Positions 7,921 to 15,697 of a DNA stretch of 64,000 nucleotides are shown here, piece after piece. Source of the DNA: JAUZOB01 sp963692465 (GTDB lineage Bacteria; Bacteroidota; Bacteroidia; Bacteroidales; Prolixibacteraceae). The notes beneath the pieces were generated by a model. The model was given only the letters and a program-made list of their open reading frames with translations, was not told the origin of the DNA and made no database searches. Position 1 is the first letter of the stretch; each line of letters begins with the position of its first letter. Position numbers and translations under genes: made by a program. The DNA lies in contig OY829943.1 of the NCBI GenBank assembly GCA_963692465.1, positions 3,162,001-3,226,000 on the forward strand, given 5' to 3'.

Positions 7921-8392
7921 TTTATCTGATAGATGCATTGACGTAACGATAGCTGAGAAAGAGAAAGGGTATGTCAATGATCCTGATGACCGGGGAGGAG
8001 AGACTAAGTACGGAATCTCTAAAAAGGCGTTTCCTGATTTGGACATTAAGAACCTGACGATTGAAAAGGCAAGGGAAATCTACAATAAGAAGTACTGGAA
8101 GCCTCTGAATATTGATGGGATTAATAATGAGCTTCTGTGTTTGAATATCTATGATATGGCCGTAAATGGCGGAGGTCGGACAGCAGTCAAGCTTCTTCAG
8201 CGGGCTTTGAGCTTACCGGAAGATGGAATTTGCGGACCGAAAACGACTGGTGCAGCCAATGCTGATAAGGATATCATTGAGAAGTACATCTCTGCAAGGT
8301 GTAACTATTACCGGGCTATCGTTAATCATGATCCTTCTCAGGGTAGGTTCCTGAAAGGATGGCTTAACAGGGCTAAATCAGTTCATTTCTAA
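7913..8392 (+). CDS. GH108 endolysin (lysozyme-like)
   Basis: A 159-residue protein. Residues 15-34 carry E-K-E-K-G-Y-V-N-D-P-x-D-x-G-G-E-T-K-Y-G, the catalytic region of glycosyl hydrolase family 108, with E17 the likely catalytic acid. The middle has Y-D-M-A-V-N-G-G, then a peptidoglycan-binding-like segment (L-L-Q-R-A-L, D-G-I-C-G-P-K-T) and a final helix typical of the family. It would cut the glycan strand of host peptidoglycan at lysis. There is no signal peptide, so export must depend on the holin-like product. Confidence 0.85.
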   Translation: MSSLSDRCIDVTIAEKEKGYVNDPDDRGGETKYGISKKAFPDLDIKNLTIEKAREIYNKKYWKPLNIDGINNELLCLNIYDMAVNGGGRTAVKLLQRALSLPEDGICGPKTTGAANADKDIIEKYISARCNYYRAIVNHDPSQGRFLKGWLNRAKSVHF

Positions 8393-8394
8393 TC

Positions 8395-8592
8395 ATGACA
8401 ATTAAGGATCCAAAATTCAAAATAGGGCAAAAGGTGTTTCATGTTGTTCCGGACTCTGATCCCGGAGTGATCGTTAACATCGAATATCTTTTTGCTGAGA
8501 GATTGTATTATTACCAGGTAGCCTTTGACGTAAACAGGGAAACACTCTGGTATTTCGAACATGAGTTATCAACCGAGAAAAACTTTTTATAA
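8395..8592 (+). CDS. Small SH3/KOW-like hypothetical protein (65 aa)
   Basis: A 65-residue protein between the endolysin and the tail chaperone. The sequence F-K-I-G-Q-K-V-F-H-V-V-P-D-S-D-P-G-V-I-V followed by Y-Y-Y-Q-V-A-F-D-V and a W-Y-F-E-H-E-L end looks like a small beta barrel of the KOW/SH3 type (G-x-x-V ... G-x-V ... Y-x-V). Such proteins are common in Bacteroidota phages but have no assigned role that I know of. Its TAA overlaps the next ATG. Confidence 0.5.
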   Translation: MTIKDPKFKIGQKVFHVVPDSDPGVIVNIEYLFAERLYYYQVAFDVNRETLWYFEHELSTEKNFL

Positions 8593-9068
8593 TGGCAGAC
8601 GATAAAGAGACACAGGTAAAAGCAGCCGATGAGTTGTTACAGAATGGGACTAAGTTTTACATCCGGATATTTGGGATAAAAGTTCCTTTAAAAATCAAAC
8701 CATTGAAGCTTAGGACGGTTATTGCGATATCTAAAGAGGATGCTGCAATGATCGATTTTGATAATGAAAAAGAAGGGATTACGGAGATGCTGAAATGTAC
8801 TGCAAATCTTACTTATCTTGCCAGAATAGTAGCCTTGTCGGTCCTTAATTCCAAATGGAAGATAAGACTCTTCGGACGTTTCCTTGCTAACCAGCTTTCC
8901 TGGAAGATTGAGCAGAAGGAGCAGCTATTCTATATCATGAAGCTTATCCGGCAACAGGTATCACCTGAAGAGTTTTTTTTTACTATGGCGTTGACTCGGG
9001 GTCTCAACATATTACAGAGGAAGAGCGACGCCGATACAAAGGAGGACGAAGTATCTGGGGAACAATAG
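8592..9068 (+). CDS. Tail assembly chaperone (short, in-frame product)
   Basis: A 158-residue protein upstream of the tape measure gene, the place of lambda G-type tail chaperones. It is helical and basic. At codons 128-130 the frame passes through three Phe codons in a run of nine T residues (8973-8981). The normal frame then reads T-M-A-L-T-R-G and ends at 9068 with a Lys/Asp-rich tail. The -1 frame from the same T run is open for another 98 codons. By analogy with lambda G/GT the short product is the abundant form. The - strand toxin-antitoxin pair lies between this gene set and the tape measure. Confidence 0.65.
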   Translation: MADDKETQVKAADELLQNGTKFYIRIFGIKVPLKIKPLKLRTVIAISKEDAAMIDFDNEKEGITEMLKCTANLTYLARIVALSVLNSKWKIRLFGRFLANQLSWKIEQKEQLFYIMKLIRQQVSPEEFFFTMALTRGLNILQRKSDADTKEDEVSGEQ

Positions 9069-9277
9069 CGACCATTCAGAAGACTTTGAAACTATCGAAT
9101 GAGGAGATCATGGACAGTCCTTGGATCGATCTTCGAATGAAGATGCTTGACATGCCTTATTACGATTACAAAACTCAATTGGATAAAGAGGAAAGTGGAG
9201 AATCAGAAGTGATTGAAGTCTCAACGCCGGAACAGGCTAATGCTTTTATGAAGAGATTTAAGAAGGGGAACGGTTAA
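8981..9277 (+). CDS. -1 frameshift extension of the tail chaperone (GT-like T segment)
   Basis: The -1 frame is open without a stop from the T9 run at 8973-8981 to 9277. It reads Y-Y-G-V-D-S-G-S at the junction, then W-G-T-I-A-T-I-Q-K-T-L-K-L-S and D-S-P-W-I-D-L-R-M-K-M. A W-x-x-I/F-A-x-I ... W-x-x-x followed by a short acidic tail is usual for the T part of tail chaperone pairs. A -1 slip would give a fusion of about 228 residues. A separate start at TTG 9086 is possible but would cut off the conserved W-G-T-I part, so I favour frameshifting. Confidence 0.65.
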   Translation, partial: YYGVDSGSQHITEEERRRYKGGRSIWGTIATIQKTLKLSNEEIMDSPWIDLRMKMLDMPYYDYKTQLDKEESGESEVIEVSTPEQANAFMKRFKKGNG

Positions 9278-9700
9278 TTATCCATGGTTATATGCCTTAA
9301 AGGCTCTGTCAATATAGAAAATGTGGAATATGAATTTATCCCGAAAACCAACAAACGCTTTCTTGCCATCGAATCGGAATGCAAGCAGCGTATTCACCTC
9401 TTCTGAAAGAGGAAATTCTGGAGGGAGTTTTGTTCTGATAGAGTCTAATGCGATTTTTTCAGAACCAGCTTGATGTCTCCCTGCTAATTGTATTTGATTC
9501 CATGTCAATCTACTAAGCATTACAATTTGCTCAATAAAATTCCTTTTTTCAGTATTGGTGCAAGCATCAAGACCAAAATCTTTGTGTAAATATGAAAAGC
9601 AAAAAACAGGATGATCAAATTCTATTTCAACCGTTTTGGGAATACTTATTTTGATGTTTGCAGTATTGAGAGCAGAGGGACCTTTAATTTTTTTGCTCAT
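9278..9700 (-). CDS. Putative toxin or partner of the Panacea antitoxin (140 aa)
   Basis: A 140-residue protein, second gene of a leftward pair; its start overlaps the upstream antitoxin by 17 bases. The N-terminus is basic. The middle has L-T-W-N-Q-I-Q-L-A-G-R-H-Q-A-G-S-E-K-I, and the end has G-F-R-D-K-F-I-F-H-I-F-Y-I-D-R-A-F-K-A-Y-N-H-G (written here with gaps: a beta strand, conserved His and Asp, and a terminal N-H-G). I do not recognise an enzymatic fold. In Panacea systems the non-Panacea gene is the toxin, so toxin is the inferred role. It converges on the + strand chaperone, ending one base after it. Confidence 0.55.
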   Translation of the reverse strand: MSKKIKGPSALNTANIKISIPKTVEIEFDHPVFCFSYLHKDFGLDACTNTEKRNFIEQIVMLSRLTWNQIQLAGRHQAGSEKIALDSIRTKLPPEFPLSEEVNTLLAFRFDGKKAFVGFRDKFIFHIFYIDRAFKAYNHG

Positions 9701-10136
9701 CGTCTTCTATATAATTAATAAAGAAGTCCTTCATTTTTTCCCGTGAAATTACTTCGTCTATCTGAGTGGTTTTCCAAGGCATCTCTTCATGGGTCATATT
9801 CATTAATTTCAGAGCAGAAAATTGACCGTAAGTATTAAATACCTCTTGTATTAATTCTAAGTCTTCTGAATTTATTGATGCTGAATCAAAATCTTCAGAA
9901 AGTTGTATTGCTCCAGATCCAAAATGTTTATATTCCTGGTAGACATCAGGTACCACTGGACCATATCTCCATGCGATTACATCTTCAGAGAACAGAGGTT
10001 CATTGTACATTGCAAGATGATAGCCTTGAGCATAATAAAGAAGTTTCTGAAGTTTGAGATTGGAAATAATATCACCAATTTCAGAATCAGACAATGCGAT
10101 AAAAGTTTTTGCGATAGTTGATGCACTGTATGTCAT
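9684..10136 (-). CDS. Panacea-domain (SocA/GepA-like, DUF4065) antitoxin
   Basis: A 150-residue protein matching the Panacea/DUF4065 pattern: S-N-L-K-L-Q-K-L-L-Y-Y-A-Q-G near residues 25-38, then W-R-Y-G-P-V-V-P-D-V-Y near 56-66, an acidic linker and a C-terminal region with S-A-L-K-L-M-N-M-T-H-E and P-W-K. Panacea domains act as antitoxins for many unrelated toxins encoded next to them (the SocA type also works as a proteolytic adaptor). This copy leads a two-gene leftward unit placed between tail chaperone and tape measure genes. Upstream is a repeated GTTTCAAA motif overlapping a likely promoter, suggesting autoregulation. Confidence 0.85.
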   Translation of the reverse strand: MTYSASTIAKTFIALSDSEIGDIISNLKLQKLLYYAQGYHLAMYNEPLFSEDVIAWRYGPVVPDVYQEYKHFGSGAIQLSEDFDSASINSEDLELIQEVFNTYGQFSALKLMNMTHEEMPWKTTQIDEVISREKMKDFFINYIEDDEQKN

Positions 10137-10465
10137 GGCTTATGGTTTTAAGTGTTTACTTTTCTGTACGTACTTCAATTTTATACGTTTCAAAAATTAA
10201 GCCAAAGTGTTAAAGTTTGAAACTATACAGATCAAATTTGAAATTTCCGTTTCAAAATTATATCAAAATTTTACTCTATTCAATAAAGTGAATAAAAAAT
10301 AATCATTAAAGATAAAATTTAATCTGGCTCTTTTTCTAAAGGGGGTTGAATTCGGCACCTTTTTTATTTCTCACACTTCTCCAACAGTAATAATTTTGAT
10401 CCTTTAACCTAATACCCATCTATATGGGTCGCTGTAACTTGCTTTTGATTCAAAAAGCAGGAATA
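10137..10465. promoter_or_regulatory. Divergent control region between Panacea pair and tape measure
   Basis: This 329-base gap is AT-rich. On the - strand, TAATTTTG (CAAAATTA at 10253-10260) with an imperfect -33 box 20 bases away (CAAT at 10281-10284) could drive the antitoxin pair. The motif GTTTCAAA or its complement occurs at 10187-10194, 10216-10223 and 10249-10256, with a one-mismatch copy (TTTGAAAT) at 10237-10244; the third overlaps the -7 box. These are candidate operator sites. No clear promoter is visible for the tape measure. Confidence 0.45.
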
Positions 10466-13400
10466 ATGAGCGATATAATCTTTGATATTGATGTTAATAC
10501 CTCCAGCATCAAAAAGAAGAATGCAGAAGTAAAAGCAGATATGGCTGAAATGGCTCAGAATGTGGAGAAATCCGGATTAAGAGTCGAAGATATGGCTGAA
10601 AAAGCGGGGAACGCATTAGGTAAGATGGCTGATAAAGTTCCCAGTATCTCAGATAAGATCAAGAAAGAGATGTCCAGTTCCGGCCAGTCAATTCGAGAAA
10701 TGGCCACTGAAGCGCAAACCCAAGCCAATCAGTTAAATTCCACATTTAAGCGATTAACAACGGCTGTTGCTGGTTTCTTTACTATTAACTACGTCTCTCA
10801 ATTTGCTATGAAGATAGCAACGGTCCGAGGTGAATTTCAACAGATGGAGGTTGCTTTTAATACAATGCTGCAAAGCAAAGAAAAGGCAGATTCTTTGATG
10901 TCAGAGGTCGTTCAATTAGCCGCTACGACTCCATTTACATTGGAACAAGTTGGGGCAGGAGCGAAACAGTTATTGGCATATCAGGTTCCGGCTGATGAAG
11001 TAATAGACACACTTACTCGGCTGGGAAATGTGTCGGCAGGGCTGTCAGTCCCGATTGATCGTTTGATTCTTGCCTATGGGCAGGTGAAGGCAAAAGGAAA
11101 ACTGATGGGTGACGACCTACGGCAATTTACAGAGGCCGGAGTTCCGATGGTGCATGAGTTGGCAAAGCAGATGGGAGTGGCAGATAGCCAGGTCTCTAAA
11201 TTGATTGAGACGGGGAGAGTCGGATTTCCTGAAGTTCAACAGGTAATCAATAATCTGACGAACTCCGGCGGTATGTTCTACAATATGATGGTTGAGCAGT
11301 CAAAAACCATTACAGGGCAGATCTCCAACTTGCACGATGCATTTGACCGGATGCTAAACGATCTGGGTAAATCACATGAAGGGCCTATTAATGATGTTAT
11401 CGCCGGACTTTCAACTCTGGTATCTCATTACGAAATACTATTAAAAGTACTGGAAGAAATGATTGCTGTATATGGAGTGTATAAGGCAGCATTAATGGCA
11501 GTTGCAGTTGCGAATAAAATCAAAGATTTTAGGACTATAACAGAAACCGTAATGCAATATACCCAGGCAGGGGTAAAGGCGGTTGAAGTTACAAGAACAA
11601 TGACACTTGCAGAAACAGCACATGCTCTTGCTACAAAATCAAGTAATGCGGCAGCATCTCTTTTAAATAAAACATTGATTAAAAACCCATACATAGTAGT
11701 TGCGGCTGCTTTGGGCATTTTGGTCTCTACTCTATACATCTTTTGGAATAGAACAACAGAGGCAGATAAAGTACTCAAAAATCATATTGAAACTCAGAAA
11801 AAATATTCAGACCAGCTGGAAGATGAAAAGGCAAAGACGGAAGCGTTAGTCGACACTGCAAGAAATGATAAAGCTTCAAAAGAGGAACGGATTAAAGCAA
11901 TAAACCAGCTCAAAGAAATAAGTGGAGGTTATCTTAATAGTTTGGACCTCGAAAATATAAAAACCTCAAAAGGAGCTCAATTGCTTGCCAACTATAACAA
12001 ACAATTGAAAGCCAGAATATTTCTTGAAGCCACGCAGGAAGAAAAAAAGAAGATTATAAAAGATGAGTATTATGCTTATATATCATTAAACAATGCAAAA
12101 TATCATCTCAATCGATATGACAAAACAAACGCTCAAAGTATTCCTGTCGTTACGTCGTACGGAGTTAATGCAAACGTTGTTGATCCCACAAGGGCCAATT
12201 ATCAAAAGCAAATAGAAGACGCAAGAGCTTGGATCAAAGCTATTGACGTAGAGAAGAAATCACTGGATAATGAAGAAGCTAAATACTCTATGTTTTTGTC
12301 TGGTAAAGTTACTTCTGAAGTAAAAAAGAATGTTTCCGAGCGGAAAAAGGAGATCAAAGCTGAAATTATTGCTGCACAGAAAGAACTTCAAAAAATGAGA
12401 AGTCCCGGATCTTTTGCAACTGATGAAGCCATTGCCGGACAAGTAAAGAATGTAGAAGATTTAACCAAAAAACTCAAAACCCTCACCGGTGTAGATACGA
12501 AGAAGGAAGACAGCAAAAGAAATCGGGACTTAAAGAAACGGCAAGCTGCTGAAAAAAGGGAACAGCAGGAAGAGCATAAGGCAGCGGCGGATAAATTAAA
12601 AGGCAAAGAAGAACTTGCGAAGAAAGAGCTCGAATTAAATCAGAAGTTGGAGGACTCTAAACTGGCTATTATCAGCGATGGAGTAGTGAAACAGAAGGCA
12701 GAAGTAGAGGTTGCTTATCAAAACGAACTTAACCAGATTCAGGAACAGGAAAACGGTATTCTTAAGGCTCTGAACGATAGTAAAGGTATAAAGCCGTTAA
12801 ATAAAAACGGATCTAAAAACAAGAACTATATCACGACCATACCGACTGATCTTACGGATAAAGATGGAAATAATATAGCACAGAGTTTATCTGATCAGCG
12901 CGCTAACGCAAAGAAAGCGGAGAATGACAAAATTGAAAAAATAGACTCTGATGCTGCCGATAAGATCAAGGCTATAAATGATGGAATAACAGAGAAGTTC
13001 ATCTCCGATCTGGAACGAGAGAAGCGTGCTATTAATAGCAAATACGATGATTGGGTAAAACAGGCAGAGGACTTAGGTCAGTCTCAGTCATTCATCGACA
13101 ATATAAACGAACAGCGCAAGAAAGAACTTGCAAAAGCTGATAATGACTCTGCACTCGAATTGTCCGACTATTACAGGAAAGCATTCGGAGACATTGAAAA
13201 ATACGGATATCAGACGATCAAGAAGCTCGCAGCCGAAACCGGAGATATTGTCAATTCAGCAAAAAGCACTAAGGTCAATGGTCAAACATTTATGATTGTT
13301 GATATTCCGACTATCGACAAAGAGGGGAAAGAAGTTAAGAAACAAGTATCCTTAACGGTCGATGAATTCACCAAATTACAGGCTAAGTACGTAGAATTAA

Positions 13401-14857
13401 ACAAAGCCACAGAGGACAAGAACCCTTTTGCAACACTTGGTGCAAGTTTTAAGAGCGTGGTTGCTTCTCTTAAATCTGGAAATAAGGATGATTTGTCAAA
13501 TGCACTGACGACGTTTGACAGCTCTGTTACAAAAAGCATTGCGATTGTTAATGATTGGAGTGATAGTTTAAGTCAGATTTTCGGCAGCGAAATAAGTACT
13601 GATGTAAAAACATTAACTCAACTGGCAGCAGGAGCTACAGAAGTAGGAACGGGTGTTGCACAACTGGCATCCGGAGATATTGTCGAGGGAGTAACAAATA
13701 CATTAAAAGGTGTTGCTAACATATATACGACACTCACAGCCGGATCGAAAAAATACAAGGAAGATCAGGAAAAATGGACGAGTGAGCTCATCAATTTGCA
13801 ACTTGAATACAACGCAGTCCTGAATGAGCAGATTCGGCTGCAAATGAATTCCAATTCAAGCGTTTTTATTACCGACAATGCGAAGGCCGCAGTCAATGCA
13901 ACAGAGGCACTCATTGATTCTCAGAAGAAATATAACGATACTTTAAAAGACAAATCTCTTAAAGAATTTCTATCGGACCTGGAGATTAAAATAGGGGTTG
14001 CAAAGAAAAAGTTTTTAGGTATTACCACTGGTTCGAAGAATGTTTACGGAAGTTTATATGAGAAGTACCATGATCTAATAAAGGATAATGGGGAGTTCAA
14101 CGATGAACTGGCCAAGACGCTTTTAAATCTGGATGGAATTCCAGCTGCAACAAAAGACGCTTTAAATCAATTAATCGCTTATCAGGAACAGATCAAAACA
14201 AACGAAGATGCGATCGGCAGCGCAATAAATAGCCTTGCCGGATCTATTTCATCTAACCTGAAGGATTCCTTGGTTTCCGCCTGGGATGCAGGAACAGACT
14301 CGTTTGCTGCCTTCAAAGCAAGTGTAAGCAAAGGAATTAAAGATATTATAGACCAGACTGTTTTTAATGCTGTGTTTTCAAAGCAATTCAAACAACTACA
14401 GAATGACATGGAGGCATCATTTGGAGAAAATGGTGATCAGTCCGTGACTGATGATGTTGCAAAGTTATTGACAGCCGCTCCGGAGTTAATCGCTAAATGG
14501 AAAGAAGCAATGAAATCATCTGAAGATGCCGCAAAAGCATCCGGATTTGATTTTAGCAGTACCGATACCTCGACTGATACTTCTATGCAGGGGGCTATTA
14601 AACAGGAAATGACTGAAGAAACAGCCGGAAAACTGGAAGGGACCTTCCGATCAATAAGAGATTATTCCAAACAGCAACTTGATGCCAATCTGAATGCTGC
14701 TAATCATTTGGTGATGATTGAGGCTAATACCGCTCGGGCAGCTGTTGCCACAGAAGATACGGTTAATCGACTTGATAAGGCAATAACAGAGCTTCAAAAC
14801 ATTTCAAAAAATACCAAACCATCACAATCAGCAAGAGACATGGGGATAAAACTATGA
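10466..14857 (+). CDS. Tail tape measure protein
   Basis: The largest tail gene before the tail tip. I chose ATG 10466 (M-S-D-I-I-F-D-I-D), giving 1463 residues; an in-frame ATG at 10424 would add 14 atypical residues. The N-terminal part is coiled coil, then a tape-measure domain (about residues 100-330) containing A-T-T-P-F-T-L-E-Q-V-G-A-G-A-K-Q and K-G-K-L-M-G-D-D-L-R-Q-F-T-E-A-G-V-P. Hydrophobic segments occur around 355-450 (e.g. Y-I-V-V-A-A-A-L-G-I-L-V). Long Lys/Glu-rich coiled coils follow. The length sets the tail length: about 1460 residues suggests a long tail. Its stop overlaps the next start (ATGA). Confidence 0.9.
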   Translation: MSDIIFDIDVNTSSIKKKNAEVKADMAEMAQNVEKSGLRVEDMAEKAGNALGKMADKVPSISDKIKKEMSSSGQSIREMATEAQTQANQLNSTFKRLTTAVAGFFTINYVSQFAMKIATVRGEFQQMEVAFNTMLQSKEKADSLMSEVVQLAATTPFTLEQVGAGAKQLLAYQVPADEVIDTLTRLGNVSAGLSVPIDRLILAYGQVKAKGKLMGDDLRQFTEAGVPMVHELAKQMGVADSQVSKLIETGRVGFPEVQQVINNLTNSGGMFYNMMVEQSKTITGQISNLHDAFDRMLNDLGKSHEGPINDVIAGLSTLVSHYEILLKVLEEMIAVYGVYKAALMAVAVANKIKDFRTITETVMQYTQAGVKAVEVTRTMTLAETAHALATKSSNAAASLLNKTLIKNPYIVVAAALGILVSTLYIFWNRTTEADKVLKNHIETQKKYSDQLEDEKAKTEALVDTARNDKASKEERIKAINQLKEISGGYLNSLDLENIKTSKGAQLLANYNKQLKARIFLEATQEEKKKIIKDEYYAYISLNNAKYHLNRYDKTNAQSIPVVTSYGVNANVVDPTRANYQKQIEDARAWIKAIDVEKKSLDNEEAKYSMFLSGKVTSEVKKNVSERKKEIKAEIIAAQKELQKMRSPGSFATDEAIAGQVKNVEDLTKKLKTLTGVDTKKEDSKRNRDLKKRQAAEKREQQEEHKAAADKLKGKEELAKKELELNQKLEDSKLAIISDGVVKQKAEVEVAYQNELNQIQEQENGILKALNDSKGIKPLNKNGSKNKNYITTIPTDLTDKDGNNIAQSLSDQRANAKKAENDKIEKIDSDAADKIKAINDGITEKFISDLEREKRAINSKYDDWVKQAEDLGQSQSFIDNINEQRKKELAKADNDSALELSDYYRKAFGDIEKYGYQTIKKLAAETGDIVNSAKSTKVNGQTFMIVDIPTIDKEGKEVKKQVSLTVDEFTKLQAKYVELNKATEDKNPFATLGASFKSVVASLKSGNKDDLSNALTTFDSSVTKSIAIVNDWSDSLSQIFGSEISTDVKTLTQLAAGATEVGTGVAQLASGDIVEGVTNTLKGVANIYTTLTAGSKKYKEDQEKWTSELINLQLEYNAVLNEQIRLQMNSNSSVFITDNAKAAVNATEALIDSQKKYNDTLKDKSLKEFLSDLEIKIGVAKKKFLGITTGSKNVYGSLYEKYHDLIKDNGEFNDELAKTLLNLDGIPAATKDALNQLIAYQEQIKTNEDAIGSAINSLAGSISSNLKDSLVSAWDAGTDSFAAFKASVSKGIKDIIDQTVFNAVFSKQFKQLQNDMEASFGENGDQSVTDDVAKLLTAAPELIAKWKEAMKSSEDAAKASGFDFSSTDTSTDTSMQGAIKQEMTEETAGKLEGTFRSIRDYSKQQLDANLNAANHLVMIEANTARAAVATEDTVNRLDKAITELQNISKNTKPSQSARDMGIKL

Positions 14858-15687
14858 GCATATACAAACTAAATAGTACAGATTTATCAACGTATGGGAT
14901 TAGTCCGGGTCGTGTGTCTGGATCTAATATCTCATTGTCCGGATGTTTTGATCTTCCTGCAAGATTAGGAACGTGTTACTACGAATGGGATGATGAAGAT
15001 GGTGTTGAGCCTTTTGTTGATGCAGATGATTTCCGTTTTTCCGGGAGAGATCTTGAATTCTCCGGGATTATGGTTTCAGGTAGTAAGAAAGATCTAATTC
15101 TTCAGGCTAATAAATTCAAGGCGTTTATTAACTCATTTACAGGATTGGTTCTTCTTGAAACCCGCTATGGATCCTTTAACGTGTATGTGAACGGGGCAAC
15201 TTTTGAAATGTACAAAAATGTTGCATCGCTGACAATAAAGATGCGTGAACCGGTAGTTGATCTTTCCGGAGCAATCCCGAAAACAGGAACCGGAGTTTAT
15301 CTGGTAGACGGGATTCCCTTTCAATCGTTAGGCTTATACACTTCAGATGTTCAGAACCGGATTAATATCCCGGAGCTCAAAAAACAGAATTACACTTCAT
15401 ACAGCAAAGAAGGATTTCAGATCACAAAACGAACTGCTAATGGGATTACGTTCAGTGGTTTTGTGGTTGGAACTTCCTTGCCGGACTTCATTACAAAGAT
15501 TAAATCGCTGTATGCCGTTTTCTCTTCTCCGGGTTTGCGGACACTGGTCCTGCTAAATGATAACATGAGTAAAACCGTGTTTGCAAAGGATGGATTTAAA
15601 GTTACAAACGTGATCATTAACGAGAATATAGTCGCTGCCGACTTTTCGATAAGCCTGATGGTCGTATCGGAGGTTGAATCAAAATAG
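14854..15687 (+). CDS. Distal tail (Dit-like) protein
   Basis: A 277-residue protein between tape measure and tail-tip protein, the position of Dit, which forms the hub at the end of the tail tube. The sequence is beta-rich with G-C-F-D-L-P-A-R, then a region F-K-A-F-I-N-S-F-T-G-L-V-L-L-E-T-R-Y-G-S-F and F-E-M-Y-K-N-V-A-S-L-T-I-K-M-R-E-P, like a tube-type N-terminal domain. The second half (from about residue 160) resembles a second beta domain. It overlaps the tape measure by four bases. Confidence 0.65.
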   Translation: MSIYKLNSTDLSTYGISPGRVSGSNISLSGCFDLPARLGTCYYEWDDEDGVEPFVDADDFRFSGRDLEFSGIMVSGSKKDLILQANKFKAFINSFTGLVLLETRYGSFNVYVNGATFEMYKNVASLTIKMREPVVDLSGAIPKTGTGVYLVDGIPFQSLGLYTSDVQNRINIPELKKQNYTSYSKEGFQITKRTANGITFSGFVVGTSLPDFITKIKSLYAVFSSPGLRTLVLLNDNMSKTVFAKDGFKVTNVIINENIVAADFSISLMVVSEVESK

Positions 15688-15697
15688 GGAAAATAAG

